DNA of 64,000 nucleotides from Prunella strophiata (GCA_036583965.1 JAZBQD010000021.1:16172266-16236265), one strand, 5' to 3'. Numbered from the stretch's first letter, positions 26,568-40,700 are shown. The notes: generated by a model not told the origin, from the sequence alone. Numbers and translations are program-made.

Positions 26568-29500
26568 AATCCTGATAGGGAGGTGGAACAAAGAGGGGGT
26601 AGGTGGGCAGTACAGAGGGTGGTACATTTTATTAATGTATATTATGATGTTTCTAGATGTCTTATGGTTATCTTAAGATTCTCATTATCATCACATTTAC
26701 ATGCTCTATGGGCCAAAAGACACTTCAATTTGCTAATAAAAGGCACATTAATTTGACACAAATTCTCAAAAACTCATGTAAAGTTGCTACAGAGCATGCA
26801 AGGACATTGAAAACCATCTTTCCCAAGGACTTGAAAAAAAAAAAAATTAATAGTTGAAAAAGTGAAAATGTTTTGTTTAGCCATGTTCTTCACTTCAAAT
26901 AATCCCTTGACAGCAATACACTCTACCACCCATTTGAAGCACGCTAAGAACTCCAACTGGAGCTCTGGAACAATCCTGTAAACTGGAGAATGAATTCTCT
27001 GCTGAGAACACATGAAACATCCTTCAATTAGTGCATTATCATGGGCAGTTTAAGTACCTCTTGAGCAGTGAAGGATATGTACACTGAATAATGCCAGACT
27101 GACTCAACAACAGGTCATGGTGTACTTCTCAAATACCTCAAAAAAAAAATCCATGGCACTTGAAGCTGAGATACCTGAGACACTCAGTAGTATAAATGCA
27201 GTTGCCAAGTACTCTGTGGAAACAAATGATAAAACATCACCCTGACAGCAATATATGAGTTTCTCTTCCAAACTTATTTCCAGACATTTCACCAAAGCTT
27301 GGCTCAAGTGCAGGTACACAATTACCTATTTTAGCACAGGCACAATTATAAACTGTAAAACACCTCAGTCCTGGAAAACACTTCAAGTAAGAAAAAAAGT
27401 AAAAGATAGATATGTTTATTTACTCAAAGAAAAATGTTAAATTCAGGAAACTCCTTGCTAACCAACAGGATAAAATATGGTTTCTCCTTGAATGATCTCA
27501 ACATTTTATCATTCCATCTTCTGGCTATCTAGTATTATATTCTGATCTCAAGAGACCAATATCTGAGATTAAGTCTTTTTATGGGTTTTCTCTCAGTGTC
27601 TCACCAGTCTTCCCAAGGTAATATACATTAAATTTGAGAAGCATTAACTACACAGTAAAACTTTATTTTATGTACAACCATGCAAATGAGCCATGTCTAC
27701 TCTCTTCCAGAAATGGTATTCCTGACAATATCTTAATATTACATCTGAATTAAGGAAAGTTCTCATAACCATGTGAGAGGAAAATGTACTATCTTTTTAT
27801 TATAAATTTATTATTATGTATCTGATATACCAGATTACCAAAAAATTACTCAGGTGCACATTACAGCTGGTGAACACTCAGATACTCTGGACTCAAGGAG
27901 CACATGCACATTTATAACAGTGCTCCAGAACACAGACACCATCCTACACCAGCTGCAGTTATCCCCATGCAAGGTATAAAAGAAAACTCTGATGGACAGG
28001 AGGGCTCCTGTCCCTTTTAATGAATTTTCTAAGGCTAAATTCAGGCTCTTTTTGGAAAGGAACTCATGGCAATATGGGCCAGTTTCCAAATGTAAATCAG
28101 GAAATACACACCATTACTAAGATCTGTTTCAGTATGGGTTACTGGAGGTCACAGATTAACCTTTATTCCTTATCAATGAACAAGATATTATTAACTTCAG
28201 CAGGATTCCAGCATTGCTAAATACTACATTTAAAACCCATAAAATTTATCATGGCAAATAATACTTTTTTGACATGTGTCAAGATTTTAAAGTCTTCTGA
28301 TAGAGCAAGCACAGCCCACTACTAAAAACTGATGTTCATTAACAAAAGCTTTCTCCTCCATAGCCTCTCACCATCTTTTTATCCATTGCATGTTAACCTG
28401 ATAATCCTAAGTATCTGTCAAAGTGTAGCCCAGAGGAAAGAGTTTGGCAGTTAAAAGAATTAAGGTTCTTAGAATTGTCTAGAAATAGAATTTTCATTAA
28501 AGGGAAGAAAAAAATCCATATTTCAAAAGTTAATTTTCATCTTTTTAACTGGTGCAACTTACAGCTAATTCACCTGGAAATTATAACTAGCTCTACAAGT
28601 TGAAACACCAAAAAGCTGCATTCTGCCAAGCTACTGGCCTATTAATCCAGTATAATCCACATCCTTAAAATAACATCTTCAGAAGGATTGTGGCTATATC
28701 CATCTGTTCAAGCACTGAATATTTTATTATGTCTTACAGAAACACCAACGCATTATAGAAATGTCATCTAGAGATGTTTTAAATCTTTTTATATCTGACT
28801 AGCTAAAGACATCTTGTTCCAGAATAATGGAGTTAACAGGTAAATGAACACCCTACTTCCATTCCATAGGCCACTGGAAGTCAGTATTTCAGGGGGGATA
28901 AAAGAAACACATGGCAAGTTCCAAAAGAGCACAAAACCTACAATCCACCCTTCTCACCAGGGCATCAGCAGCCATGTGCTGCAAACCATGAGTTAATTTA
29001 CACAGGTGTGACCCAGCCTGTCACAGGGGCAGTGCTTGCAGGGAGGTTCTCCTTAAACCTCTCCCTGAACAGCCCTAGGAGTTATGAGATCCCTGATAAC
29101 ACTGCTTGCAACATGAAAAGCAGATACTGCACACTTTGTCAGGTAAATCTCCGGTTCCTTATGCACATTTGCAAATTAAAGATTTGTAACAGTCTACCAA
29201 ACATCAGAGGATTAATTCCTTCTCCATGGACTTCTACCTTTCCTTGTTACACCAGACAAAGCCAGCAGGGAACATGCTTAAAACCAACATAAATAAAGCA
29301 AATCAAAGCCAACACAACCTATCAGGGGAGAATTTTATATCTTCAATTAATTTAAGCAAATGGCCAAAGCTATTTATCCCAGGGAAACAACTCTCAGTCT
29401 CTGGCAGAGTCATGCATCATCACTTTCAAAGGTTCATGCCTGGACCCAAGGAAACTCTTTTTAAGTTGGGAGATTTCTTAGAATCTGAGTAGAGCCTGAT

Positions 29501-32293
29501 ACTAATGAAACCTCATTCCTTGAGGAGCTACCACAAACATGGACATTAAATTCCACCCAAAGAACAGAGAAATCTAATGTATTTGTATATTAGATAGTTC
29601 TTTTTTATATCACTCAGCTTTCACTGTAGGATCAATGAGAGCCAGAACCAAGTAGGGCCTGATAATCCTTTATAGCCCAACAGCAAAATAGTGTCTTATA
29701 ACAGGCATCAGCATAACTGCAATGTAACCAAAGGAACTCAAGGGTAAAAGAGGTCAGTTCCCAAAGATTTACATCCATGTTATCAACCCTCTCTGCTCTC
29801 AGAAACTAGAAAAATTTGAGAGTAACGACAACTGCAAAATGCTTTTTTAAAATAAATGCTACTAAAAACACAGAAATCAGTAGAAAATTATAACTAGTTT
29901 AAACCAAGCAGTAGAATTTTATGGTAAGGATATAATTTTCTGCTAAGTTTTATAGATGTACCCAGAAATAAAACACCAGGCCTCTATTGAGTTTTATAGG
30001 GCTTTTCTGTAAGAATTACAAACAGTGGTATTCAAACAATACTTGTGGATCAGCCTGCCAGCAGCCCTATAAGTTAAAACTGCATTGCATAAACCAGGCA
30101 CTGAATAATTTGGGATAATGAACAAATTCATAAAGAATCAGTGGCTGTTTGTCAGTAATCTGTGAACAGACAGAGTGGTAAATTCACTGAATAAATAAGT
30201 AAAGAAAAACCAACCCTCTTGGCTGGGAATAGCTCACCCAGCTTTACTGCTTTGCCTTTAAGGGTCTGCCTAAAGGGCTCATAACTCCCCAGCATTCCTG
30301 CCAGGTAATTTGTGCAGCATTTTTTAGCAACAGTTAAATTAAAAAGCCCTTATGGGAAAACTCAATGAATTTAATAGAGATGAAATCAATGTGGTTCTGC
30401 AGAAATTACTGCAAAACCTTTAGTTAGATCCTCTTCCCCCCATCCCAGCCCCGTTACAGAGCACAGTGTGATCAATGCAGCAAAGAGAATCCTAAAGGGG
30501 TTGATGACAACCACAGGGAGCATCCCGAGGGAAAGCACATCTGAGCCCCTGTGACAGCTTGGTTTGCACCTGGAAGAAGAGGACAGCATCAAACTGAGGG
30601 GTCAGGATGTGGGATGCAGCTTGGCTGGGAACCAAATCATGCCAAGAACCTCTCCAGTAGCTCAGTACACAGGAAGCTTAAATGCTTGTCTCAACTTCCC
30701 ATTTGAGACAGTGTCCTTTCTCTGGAAGTAACCCATAGAATTAATATGGATTCAATCTCAGCTCATGGACCACAGCCAATCTAAGATTCCCACAGAAAAA
30801 ATGGCCTTCATTTGGTAAAATGCTGCCTTTTGCCACTTCCTTAATGCTTATACCTCCTTCACTTAATAGGAAGCTAATTATGGAAAAATCAAAGATATGG
30901 AAAACAGGACAAAGTCTGCTTTTCATTCACAGGTGAATAAACATATCCTGAAAATCCCAAGTGAGGCTCAAACAATGAAAGTAACCACAGGGTTACATCA
31001 TTGATGGAGCCTTCATGAACATGGGGAGATCCTAATAAAACTCCCTTTAGGAACAAAAGTCCTCACAATAAAGATGTCTGTGGTGGCAAAAATAACATTA
31101 TAGTTATGTTTCACCTTATTTTGATCTTAGCCCAAATTAAAGAATACAGAACAAACCCACCACCATCCCCTATGTTCAGTTTCCACAGGCCTGAAAGAAG
31201 TCACACAGTAAGTCCAACAGATGGAACAATGATGCTGCACCCAAGAACTCCAAATTTGAACTGTAATTATGCTTTTCTCTCTTCCTGGGATACCACATGA
31301 AAACACACATGAAAGTCTGCAAGGTACACAGGTTAGCAGGGGAGGTACAGCAGAGCCATAGACACAGGAGTAGCAGATAAGATCAGAAGTCTCCACCTAT
31401 AAATTAACTTCAAGGGAAAGTATTTGATTTTTGTGCAATAACTTTTACACTTTCTCCCTATTAGCTTTTAAAGTTTAATTTTAGTATCCAAGTTCACCTA
31501 AGTGGATGACCAATGGAATAAAATGTAGCTGAAATCAGGATGCTCTTAAGAGCTGTTTAGATTTTGTAGCTTTGTTTAGTACTGAACATGGTCATTAAAG
31601 TGCAGTTACCACAATAATAAATGTAGAAACCATTAATTACAATACTGGATTTAAAATGCAACTTGAGTCTCTCTAGTGGTTTTTAAGGGGGTGTAATACC
31701 ACAGTCAATTGAAATTTAATCAAAACTAGCAGTTTAATTTAGTCTACATTTACAGCTAAAAAACCTCCAAAGTTTACAGCCATTCTATAACTCTACTCTA
31801 TAGTCATATTAGGTACAGAGAAAATAGGAATATTTCCTTTGATAAATAACTTTATTTGTATTTTTGCTCATCCATGCTTACATGTCAACTTACCTTAGAG
31901 TGGAAAAATGCACACACTTCTCCTTTCTTAAGGGATGTACATGCATTTTTCCACTTAAGGGTGAAAGAACTGAACAAATAAATCCCACTGATAATTACAG
32001 CATGTAATCTTATCTGAGGTTCAATCTCTTGCACTAAAAAATCTCCCTTGTGACATGTAAAAGGGCAGACAGAAATAATGGAAGATTTCTGGAGTCTGTT
32101 CTGCTGTCCTACATCACTGAAGCCAACAGCAACAGGACTGGTCTCAGAAAATTGTCTTAAGCCTCTGAGCATAAAGCTTTGACTTTTAAAGAAGTCCATG
32201 AAAAGTGACTCGCTTCTTCTGCCCTTTTGAAATTCCCAGCCTGCATCCCTATTTGTGAGAAGGATTACTTTTACTTTTGTACAGCATTCACAT

Positions 32294-32470
32294 TTAGAGG
32301 GCCCAGCAGAGATCAGGGTCCTGTTGTAGCAGACACTGAGCAAGCACATGGAGGGCCTGAGCTCTGGAAGAGAGACAGGAGAGAGTGGGAGGGGAGGCAG
32401 AGGCACAAGTGATTTGCTCAAGATCACAGAACACATCATTAAGGGGCCAAGACCTTCTGGTTCTTCATGA
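32294..32470 (+). repeat. ancient MIR-type SINE/LINE-tail remnant
   Basis: Three separated blocks match, in order, an old amniote repeat common in reptile genomes. The first is GCCCAGCAGAGATCAGGG (32301-32318). The second is GGGAGGGGAGGCAGAGGCAC (32387-32406). The third is GATTTGCTCAAGATCACAGA (32411-32430), the counterpart of the MIR core string TTGCCCAAGGTCACACAG. Decay is heavy, consistent with insertion before bird radiation. The family name and orientation are from memory; a repeat-library alignment would settle both. The sequence lies antisense within the longest open frame of the window. Confidence 0.7.
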
Positions 32471-35400
32471 GGTTAAGGAACTAAAGATCCCCAACACACG
32501 GTGAACTCTTAGCCCAGATAAATGATACTTTCTTTTTCAAGTTTATATGGCAAAGTGCCCCTCACCTGTCTGTAAAAACACAATGAACTGAGTATTGTCA
32601 GACACAAGACACTGGTCTAGAATAATCACATCTCTGATCCACCATGGAAATGCTCATTCTCCATTGAGCCTTCAAACTGAAGGCAGATTTCAGGATTAGG
32701 TACTGACCAAAGTATTTCTGCATGCATTAGGAAATAGTGCCCACCTTTTCTTCATCTTCACCTTCTCTTCAGGCATTATAAGTATTTACACCAGTTTGCT
32801 ATTTTCCTGGAAAGGACACTTGCACCAGCTCTCAAAAAGTAGACGTGTTCCCATTAAAATTATAGTTCTGCTATCAATTTGAGTGGGAAGAGAATTCAAA
32901 CAATGCAAAGAAAGGAGCCTGGGATTTCAGCCTCACAGGTACTGTACAACTTGACTGCCCCAAATGACTTTGCTCAGTACCTCTTTTGCCAAAGAAAGCA
33001 CAAAATATGTTTCAAGGGAGAAGTATATATTGGGTAGCTCCAAATAAATGCTTTTCTCTGAAATTTGAGCATGAAAACACTCTAACCAGTGATAGCAGAT
33101 GTACTTAATAACTTGCTGAGTCTATTATTATAGCTTTTCCTAAGAGATTTTGAAGTTGCAAAGGTTGGAGAAGTGGAGAATCTCCATCAGACTGGCTTCA
33201 ATCTGTAGCCTTGGTTGGCTTTTTGTAAAGGACCATTCAGGCCCAGCTGGGATTTCAAAGGCTGCACAAGAAAGTCCAGGCTTCCTTCTAAGTTATTCCT
33301 TTACCAGAGTGGTCAACTAACTGGTATTTCTGAATAGTTTAGAACTGTAATTCTTATGCACAGTTCCCAGAAAATTTGGCATGTGGTTAAAATTAAGATA
33401 TTTGTGCCTTGCTGCAAGTGCTCATTTTAGCACAGAACTAGACCAGAAATAGAGCTACATCTCTGTGGCACATTGGCTGATTAAATCCAAAGTAAAAGGT
33501 GCTTGTGACCAATGATGAAGATTAATCAAGTGTGTCAGTCATTCATTAGCAGGCACCCCAAAGGGCTCCTTTTCTACTGCTACATTAAAGCACTTTCCCA
33601 AATGCAAGAACCACAGCATGACTCAGTTCTCTCCCAGAAATTCTAAGATTTCCATTAAAAAATGTTCAGGACATGGTTTTTCTCAGAACCATGTATCTGT
33701 TCCACCTTCATCATGCTGTCACTCAAGGAGTCAAGTGCACAGAAGACATGAGAGGTGTGATGTAGCTGTGTAACAGAATATTTACCAGGGCTGTGTGTAA
33801 TTCAGGGTGAAAGGGGTAAAGAAACTCACTTTAAATTACACATAAGGAGAAAAGCTTTGAGCAGTAGGGCAGAGTGTGTGCACAGGGAAGGATCATGACA
33901 GGGAACTGACTTGGGGGCTCAACTACAACATCTCCTGCTTCCTTATATTCCTCAGGCATGGAATTCAGACTCACCTTCTCATGGCTCACATGATGTCAAT
34001 ATGGCTTCACCAGTACATGCTATTTAATTATTCCTAATGCATCAATGCCACCAACTGTCACACTGCTCAGGAAAATCCTGTCATGGACAGGGATTGCTGC
34101 ATCACCACAAGCAGAGTGAGGGAAAAAAACCTCACAGGGTGACTCACTCAAGGTACAGCAGCAAACATTTTAAATAACACGAGCTGCACAGATTTCAGCT
34201 GGCACTGAGGGCAGCCAGCTCAGCACAGCCCAGGATCACTACCTGAGATGGTGTTTGAGTACACACCTGGCAGCCCTTGAAGCCAATTCCCATCACTCTC
34301 TCACTCAGAATTACAACCAGTAAGTCAGCACAGTCAAAGCATTGTAAGACTGACAGCTGAAAAAAAAATAAAGCTCCCCAGATTAAGACCTAGGAGAAGA
34401 TCAGAATAAACATTAGAAAAGGAGCTGACCAGCTCAAAAAGTGAAAAGTGAAAAGCTGACTTACTAAATAAAGTCATCCCTCTGACAAAACTAAAGACCA
34501 AAACTATATTTGATTTTTTTAAATTTCTATTTTTAAAAACTAAACTGGTATTGACTTACAGCTACATTCTACTTGCCTGAATTGCATCCCACCTGTACCA
34601 AAACTCCCCTTATGTCCAGTGAGCTTCAGTCTGGCATCAACAGTAAAATTTTATTGGAATTAGACATGAAAGAAAGATCCTCTCAGGTTTCCTTCCAAAA
34701 TTTGTTTGGCAATCATCACTAGCATTATTTTTAAAAGGACTTTCAGTCTAGAACCTAAGCTGTTGTTATACTGACATGAGAATCTCCAAGCAGAGTTTAT
34801 TCAGTATAAACCCTTGGGCTACACAAGCTGAAGGGGCTCACATTCACTTGTCAGAGAGGAGGAAGGAGACACTATGACAAATGCTGTCAAACACCACACT
34901 CATAACACAGCAGAGATCACTTCTTTGATCAAGAGAATCACAGCCTGGAAACCTGTAAATACCAGCACTCTGCACTATCACTTAGAAATTGTGATAACAG
35001 TTTAACACTGAATTGCTACTGAACTGCTTTCTTATAATAGCTGCTGTACGTAAGGAAGCTGGCAACAGTTTTGAATTTTCATTCATGTGCAATTTCAGGA
35101 GATGAGATGAGAAAAAGTCTCTAAAAATACTTAAATATTTAATGGGTCAAAGTAAACAGCAGCAAAAAGAGAGATTTGAAAAAACCACACAAAACATAAG
35201 TGCAACATAAGTTTAAAACAACCACTGGGAAGACGAGAAACCTGCCTCAAATAAAAAGAGTTGGATGTTGCCTTAAATCCAGGAAAGATATTAGGATGTT
35301 ACAATAAAAGGAAGGACATCACCTTCTGATGCTTCAGTTTCCTATTTCACTTCTTCCCCTGAGCTCTAGGGGTATCAGGATATACAAACCCTGCCTGTGA

Positions 35401-37600
35401 TCTACTCAGGCACTCCATAACCAGCACCTTTGGAAACACCAGTTTATAAAGGAGATGAGATCCGCCCAAAAGAAACAAAATAATTCCCCCTACTCAGTAA
35501 GCCCTTGTGAAAACTTAAATTCAAGAAATGGAGAAATTAACATTAATGCCGTAGGAAAAGGAGGGGGAAAGGATTAGATGAAAAGTGCCTTCAACATTTG
35601 GTACTTGGCAGCAGCTCCTACCCTCACCTCATGGCTCACTGCTATTGATGATGCACTGAAGCATCCACTTGAATGGGAAGACAGAATCCCCCCAGCCATG
35701 ATAGATGAGTAATGCACGCTGTGTTTGGAGAGCGTGCACCCGTGTTTATGTGTTGGTTACCTGGAAACCATGTGCCAGTGGCTGCACTTCAATATCCCAC
35801 CTTGAGTCTCACAGAGACATTTCCACCACATGAAAGATCATGTACAGTATTTCACTCTCTGGCTTCTGGTTCCACTCTAATGATGTCAAAGTCACATATT
35901 TACATTGGCTGGAGAGCTTGGCTGTTCCAAGAGCACTACAGAAATTCGTCACAGGAAGCTGCTTTGACGCCACTGCAGAGTCCCCTTAGAGCCACCACTC
36001 TGCTGGGAGTTTTCTAAGCTTTCAGCTGTAGGAAGAGTGAACTGAAAATAGCATTTTGCTGGTCACTGGCAGGGAGCTAAACAAGGTGACTGAGGTATGT
36101 CAAGGTTCATTAAGTTACAGGGACACACACTGGAAGAATATAACTGGTGAGGCTGTAACACTGGATTACAGAACAATTCCCTCCAGTGAAATCCTGACTC
36201 CTTCCAAAGAGTTTTACAATAGCCACAAACCACCTCTCAATATTTCCTGGTTTCTTACTGCATTTATTTCTGGTTTTGGACCTAGACAGACAAACTTGAG
36301 ATGCAGACAAAGTTAAAAACAGTATAATATTAACAACAGCAAAAGAAAAGCCTCTGCTTGCACTAACTCCAATTATCATAATAACCACAAACCCCCCACA
36401 ATTTTCACACTGGACTGAAAGTTTACAGCAACTTGAGCTCTGGCTGACAAGCAATGGATGTGAATCTCAAAACAAGTGTCTCTACCAGGAGTTCCTCTTC
36501 CCTTGGCTTTCAGATAACCTGGACTGGGAGTTACTGATTACAGAATTTCCCTACCACACTCAAGGGGCATCATTTAGGGAGTGTCATGCATAAAGAGAGA
36601 GGTTGTCCAAAGAGATTACTGATGCAAAATAAATTCTACAACTGCACTCACTTTTTTTAAAAAACAGGAAATGTGATTTTCTTGGAAAAACTGTGAATGC
36701 AAACTAAAACTTATTCTGCCTCATACTCTGTTTTAACTACTTTCCTCATCACTCTTCTATGAGCAATGGTCCCAGGAACTCTCACAATTAACTTTGCAAA
36801 GTTTCTTTATACTCCAAAAACTCCAAGTAGCAAAATTGCTCCAAGCAGTCTTACCCTAGAGGTGGTATTGGTAGTGATGAAGAAATCTCATGATATCTAA
36901 TTATGCATGTACATTTGCTGTGGTGTTTTCAGACTTCTTTTGACTGACTCTTTATGATATTTTGGAACTCATACTTCTGGCCAAACTAAGGTGAAGAAAT
37001 AAAAAAAGAGAATATTGCATCATCAAACTGCAGTTTACATTTTTGGACAGCTAATTTCTTTCATCAAAGATTATAGAGAACATTAAAGTAATGAGAAATA
37101 CAGTTCTCATCCAAAAAATGCCAATAATAAGTTTCATCCTAATTCTCTTACTCCCCATCCCTTGTAGTGCAGGCTTTTAAAGACTACATATAAAGACACA
37201 AATTGCCAAGAGTCCAGCTGCATCAATCCTTGTTCTCAAGGTGATAACTACAGCTAGCCAGGACAGTCTAATACTGTATTTCACATCTGGACACCACAGA
37301 GAGGGAAAAAAAAGCTCTTCTTAAGTGCTTCAACCCCACTATAGCATCTATAGCACCCCAAGGTTAGCCACTACACTACAGACACACAAGGTATTAAATC
37401 AAGCAGTTTTACTTTATCTAGCCACTGGCAGGGAACTGTCTGAGTTCTGGTTATCTTTGTTCAACTTTTGAAAGTGCTTACGCATACTTATACCCAGAAG
37501 AGGTCACAGAAACCTGTGGTTTTGTCTTTGGTTCTTACAAGCCAAAATGACTCAGCAATGTAAAAAGTACATTGGCAAACTTTGCAGATCCTATGGTAGA
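32471..37600. other. noncoding sequence, no gene recognised
   Basis: No open frame of 60 codons with an ATG lies between about 32440 and 35711. After that only chance-length frames appear, up to 114 codons. Contains the GC-rich hairpin at 35.71 kb listed separately. I see no transposon, RNA gene or promoter elsewhere in it. Confidence 0.8.
35713..35738. promoter_or_regulatory. CpG-containing inverted repeat with GCGTG cores
   Basis: TGCACGCT (35713-35720) and its exact reverse complement AGCGTGCA (35731-35738) flank a 10-base spacer. Each arm carries a GCGTG core, the minimal site shared by HIF and AHR-ARNT dimers, arranged head to head. CpG is scarce in the surroundings, so two retained CpGs in a palindrome stand out. 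Function is inferred. Confidence 0.25.
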
Positions 37601-37611
37601 GCACTTATTGC

Positions 37612-37776
37612 AGAATTTTTTCCACTGGCCCACCTTGCAGCCACTCTGTCCCCAGCCTGTAGCCCTGCAGGGTTTGTTGTGACCTAAGGGCAGGACCCAC
37701 CACTTCATTTTGCTGAACCTCCTGTCCATCAGCCCAGCCTGCCCAGGTCCCTCTGCAGAGCCTTGCTGCCCTCCAG
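37612..37776 (-). pseudogene. CR1 LINE reverse-transcriptase fragment, decayed
   Basis: The minus strand encodes three consecutive pieces of the C-terminal part of the CR1 non-LTR retrotransposon ORF2, each in a different frame. LEGSKALQRDLGRL starts at 37776, FSKMKWWVLPLGHNKP spans about 37717-37670, and YRLGTEWLQ starts at 37661. Avian CR1 copies read LEGRKALQRDLDRL, VLHLGHNNP and YRLGEEWLE at these places. Two frameshifts plus an in-frame TGA after the first piece show that it is dead. Only about 165 bp of a roughly 4.5-kb element remains; the upstream catalytic motifs and the 3' UTR are absent. CR1 is the dominant LINE of birds, and this fragment is the best taxonomic marker in the window. 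Similarity is judged from memory. Confidence 0.85.
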
Positions 37777-37799
37777 TTGTACTTTAAAGAGGGCAAATA

Positions 37800-40700
37800 T
37801 CATCGAATACATCAAAGACAGGATGTAAAAAACTGAACTTTAGGTGCTGTCACTTCAGTATCACTACTGCAGCATCTAAAAGAAACTATAGCTGACCTTT
37901 GTACAGACTGCTGCTACCCAAAATCAAATCTGGCCAGTAATTAAACTCTCTATGAAGAATATTATAGGTATTTTAATAGTTTCAAATGAAGAGGACACTA
38001 GTATTTCATCTCATAAAATAGAAGCACAGAGAGCATCTTAAATATTTAATTTGGGAGATTCTGACTGATTTTTTTCCAGACTTGCAAAGAATCTAAAATG
38101 CAGGGTATCAACATACATCAGAAAGGATGCAATTACCCAAGTGAAATGAAATTTTAAAATGCAGTCCCATGGCTCAGGTTCTTCCTTTATTATTGCCTGA
38201 TAGCACCTTTTACAGGACAGATGTCTTACAAAGATGGTCAAGTCCTTTCTTGTCCTTACAAAGGACACAGTCTATACCCATGAGCTAAACATAAGGCTCA
38301 GCTGGAACTGAGGCTGGAGGGTTGGTGCCTTTTCCAGATTATGCCTCTGCTTCCACACTTTGGTGCCCACTGTTTCCATACAAGTTAATGACAAACACAG
38401 CCCTTGCTGCCAGCAACAAGTCCTAATCTCAGTATGATTCAGGCATCAGCAGAGTCACTCTTTAAACTCCTCCTGCTTCACTGGGTATTTCCTGTCAAAG
38501 CAGGACTGTGGAACTACAGCACATGTGGCCCAGCACCCTCCCCTGGATGCACAGCTCTTCATGCCTGCACTCACAGCAGGCCACACAAAGCTTCACATTA
38601 GGCCCCCAAAAGCTCAGGAATACAACTGCTGAGCTGACATGTCTGTTCTCACTAAACTCCACTCACCAAAGAACCAGAGCAGCTGGGGAGTGGCTGCTTT
38701 AGGGTGGTAAGGCAAAAGGGTTGGAGCAGATTCATACACCAGTTAAAAGCCTCTGAGTGGATGGTTTAAAAGCCTAGGTAATAATGTGCTCACAATTCAG
38801 ATTTTGCAAGAAAAAACAGCAGAACATTAAAAAATTAGTTTTGATGAAGCTCTGTATAAGCTTTGTGCAATTACCAAATAGAGTGAGTGCCTCCACAGCT
38901 TCTGCCTTACAACTGAACCAACATGTTACTATCAATTTGCTCTTGCTACAAGAAAGTGATTTTCATATACTTATATCTGCTATCAGAAGGAAGAGAAAAT
39001 GGTTTGTGAAGCTCCCATTCAGCACAGAAAAGCAGAAACATCTGCTGGGAGCTTTAAGAGGCTCATTGGGGTCAATTATTCAGCACCATAAGCCACAGCT
39101 GGTCACCCCTGCCTTTGGCAGCACTCAAGGTGTGGCTGCAAGAAAGGAGAGGGCAACTTGACCACACAACAATCCTTGCAAGGTTTCTGTATTTATATAA
39201 AAACAAAAACAAAACCTATTTTTATCTAGCTGAGGATAAGTAACCCACCTATGCTGATTCCTGCCTTTATAAAGCTACAAACTGTATCACTGCTCAAATC
39301 ATTAATCCTTTTGCCCAGTACCTGACTGGAGTGGGATTTTAACAACAAGACACAAAACTAACGTTGAGTCACCTCTGTGTGCTGGGGCTGTGGCACCATC
39401 TAGAGGATTTGAGCTGGAAATTCCTCACACTGTGGGCAAAAGAAATGGGAAACTGCACTCAAAACTGTAGGGCAAAAAAGCCACCAAAAAAATATTTATG
39501 ATATTTGGATGCATGGAGGTAATAGAAGAGAATAACAAACAGTCTTATCAACAGTCAGAGAGATATTTCCCAGTCTCCTCCACTCCATGTCATGCTTGCT
39601 ACAAGATGTTTTTCAGGTGAAGAAAGGCAAGTCCTTCCCTAAAGTTTTGTTGATAACCTAGCAAGAATAACTAATTCTATTCTATTTTCCTTCATTTTCA
39701 TCCTTTTTACCTTAATAAAACCAAAGCCAAATTTCAAACAGGGAAAGGAAAGCTGTTTTTTAAAAAATAACAGTGATAATGGTTTTAATTATATTTCATA
39801 CAAGGAATGAGCTGCCAGCTGATTGCTCACTGCAGAACTATCAAAAGAGAAGGAAATAGGCACAGCCCTGGAGCCCCTGGACACCCCAAACATCACTTGG
39901 AGTACTTTCAGCTTGGCACATTCTTCCCCAATAACTTAATTTTGCTACAGAACACTTCAAGAACACTTTTGTAGCCTTCTGGAATAGCAAAGTTCAATTC
40001 CTGTTGGTTCTAAAAAAACTCTGAGTTAGTTTCTCAGATGCTGAAAGACTGGGAATTGAGAATATTCACAGTGTGACTACTCCACAGAGTCTGTGGACAA
40101 AAAATCCAAACTATATTTTCTGTTCATTGCTGGATATGTGACTGACCAGCAGCTTGATTTACAGTGACAGCTCTGCATTAAAAATTCAAACTTTTGTACA
40201 CCTGAATACAATTTGTATCTGTCAGTATTGTGTCAAAATAATCATGTAATACCAAATAATCATTTCTATTAGATATTTATAAGGACTGTGGGCTAAGAAT
40301 GGATTCTAAGCTTTCAGATACATAATCTCCTTCTACCCAATTTCCTTGGAGACTGTTGGGATAGAAATAAAACCACAGAGGGAAAAAAACTGAAAGACCA
40401 GCTGTCTGGTCATCAGCAGCATTCCAGTTGGTCATGGATGAGTTCATTCCTCTTCACAGGCCAACAAAACTGAAAACTTCTGGAGATACCCTGCAGCATT
40501 GGCATAGGAGCTCATGTAATAGCTGGCAGACCTTTACAGTTAGTTGTAATTAAGATTATTCCTTACAAAAAGCAAAGTTCTTCCTGAATTGAATTGATCT
40601 GTGCCATTTCATAATGGCTGGCAGCAAGTAAGGATTGTTTACAGCACTTCAGTGTAGCTCAAGTCCTTCAGTGTGTCCCACTCCCTTCCTGCCTCTGCTT

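Larger units (their letters stand above)
20721..32290. other. noncoding sequence, no gene recognised
   Basis: About 11.5 kb with no supported gene. Chance-length open frames only, apart from the 184-codon minus frame starting at 31885 that is discussed under findings. It contains a possible old repeat at 21.26-21.35 kb, a 19-T tract at 26549-26567 next to the 12-bp palindrome TGCTTGCAAGCA (26533-26544), an A13 tract at 26834-26846, and AT-rich enhancer-like text around 27480-27800. No promoter-like CpG cluster was seen. Confidence 0.8.
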
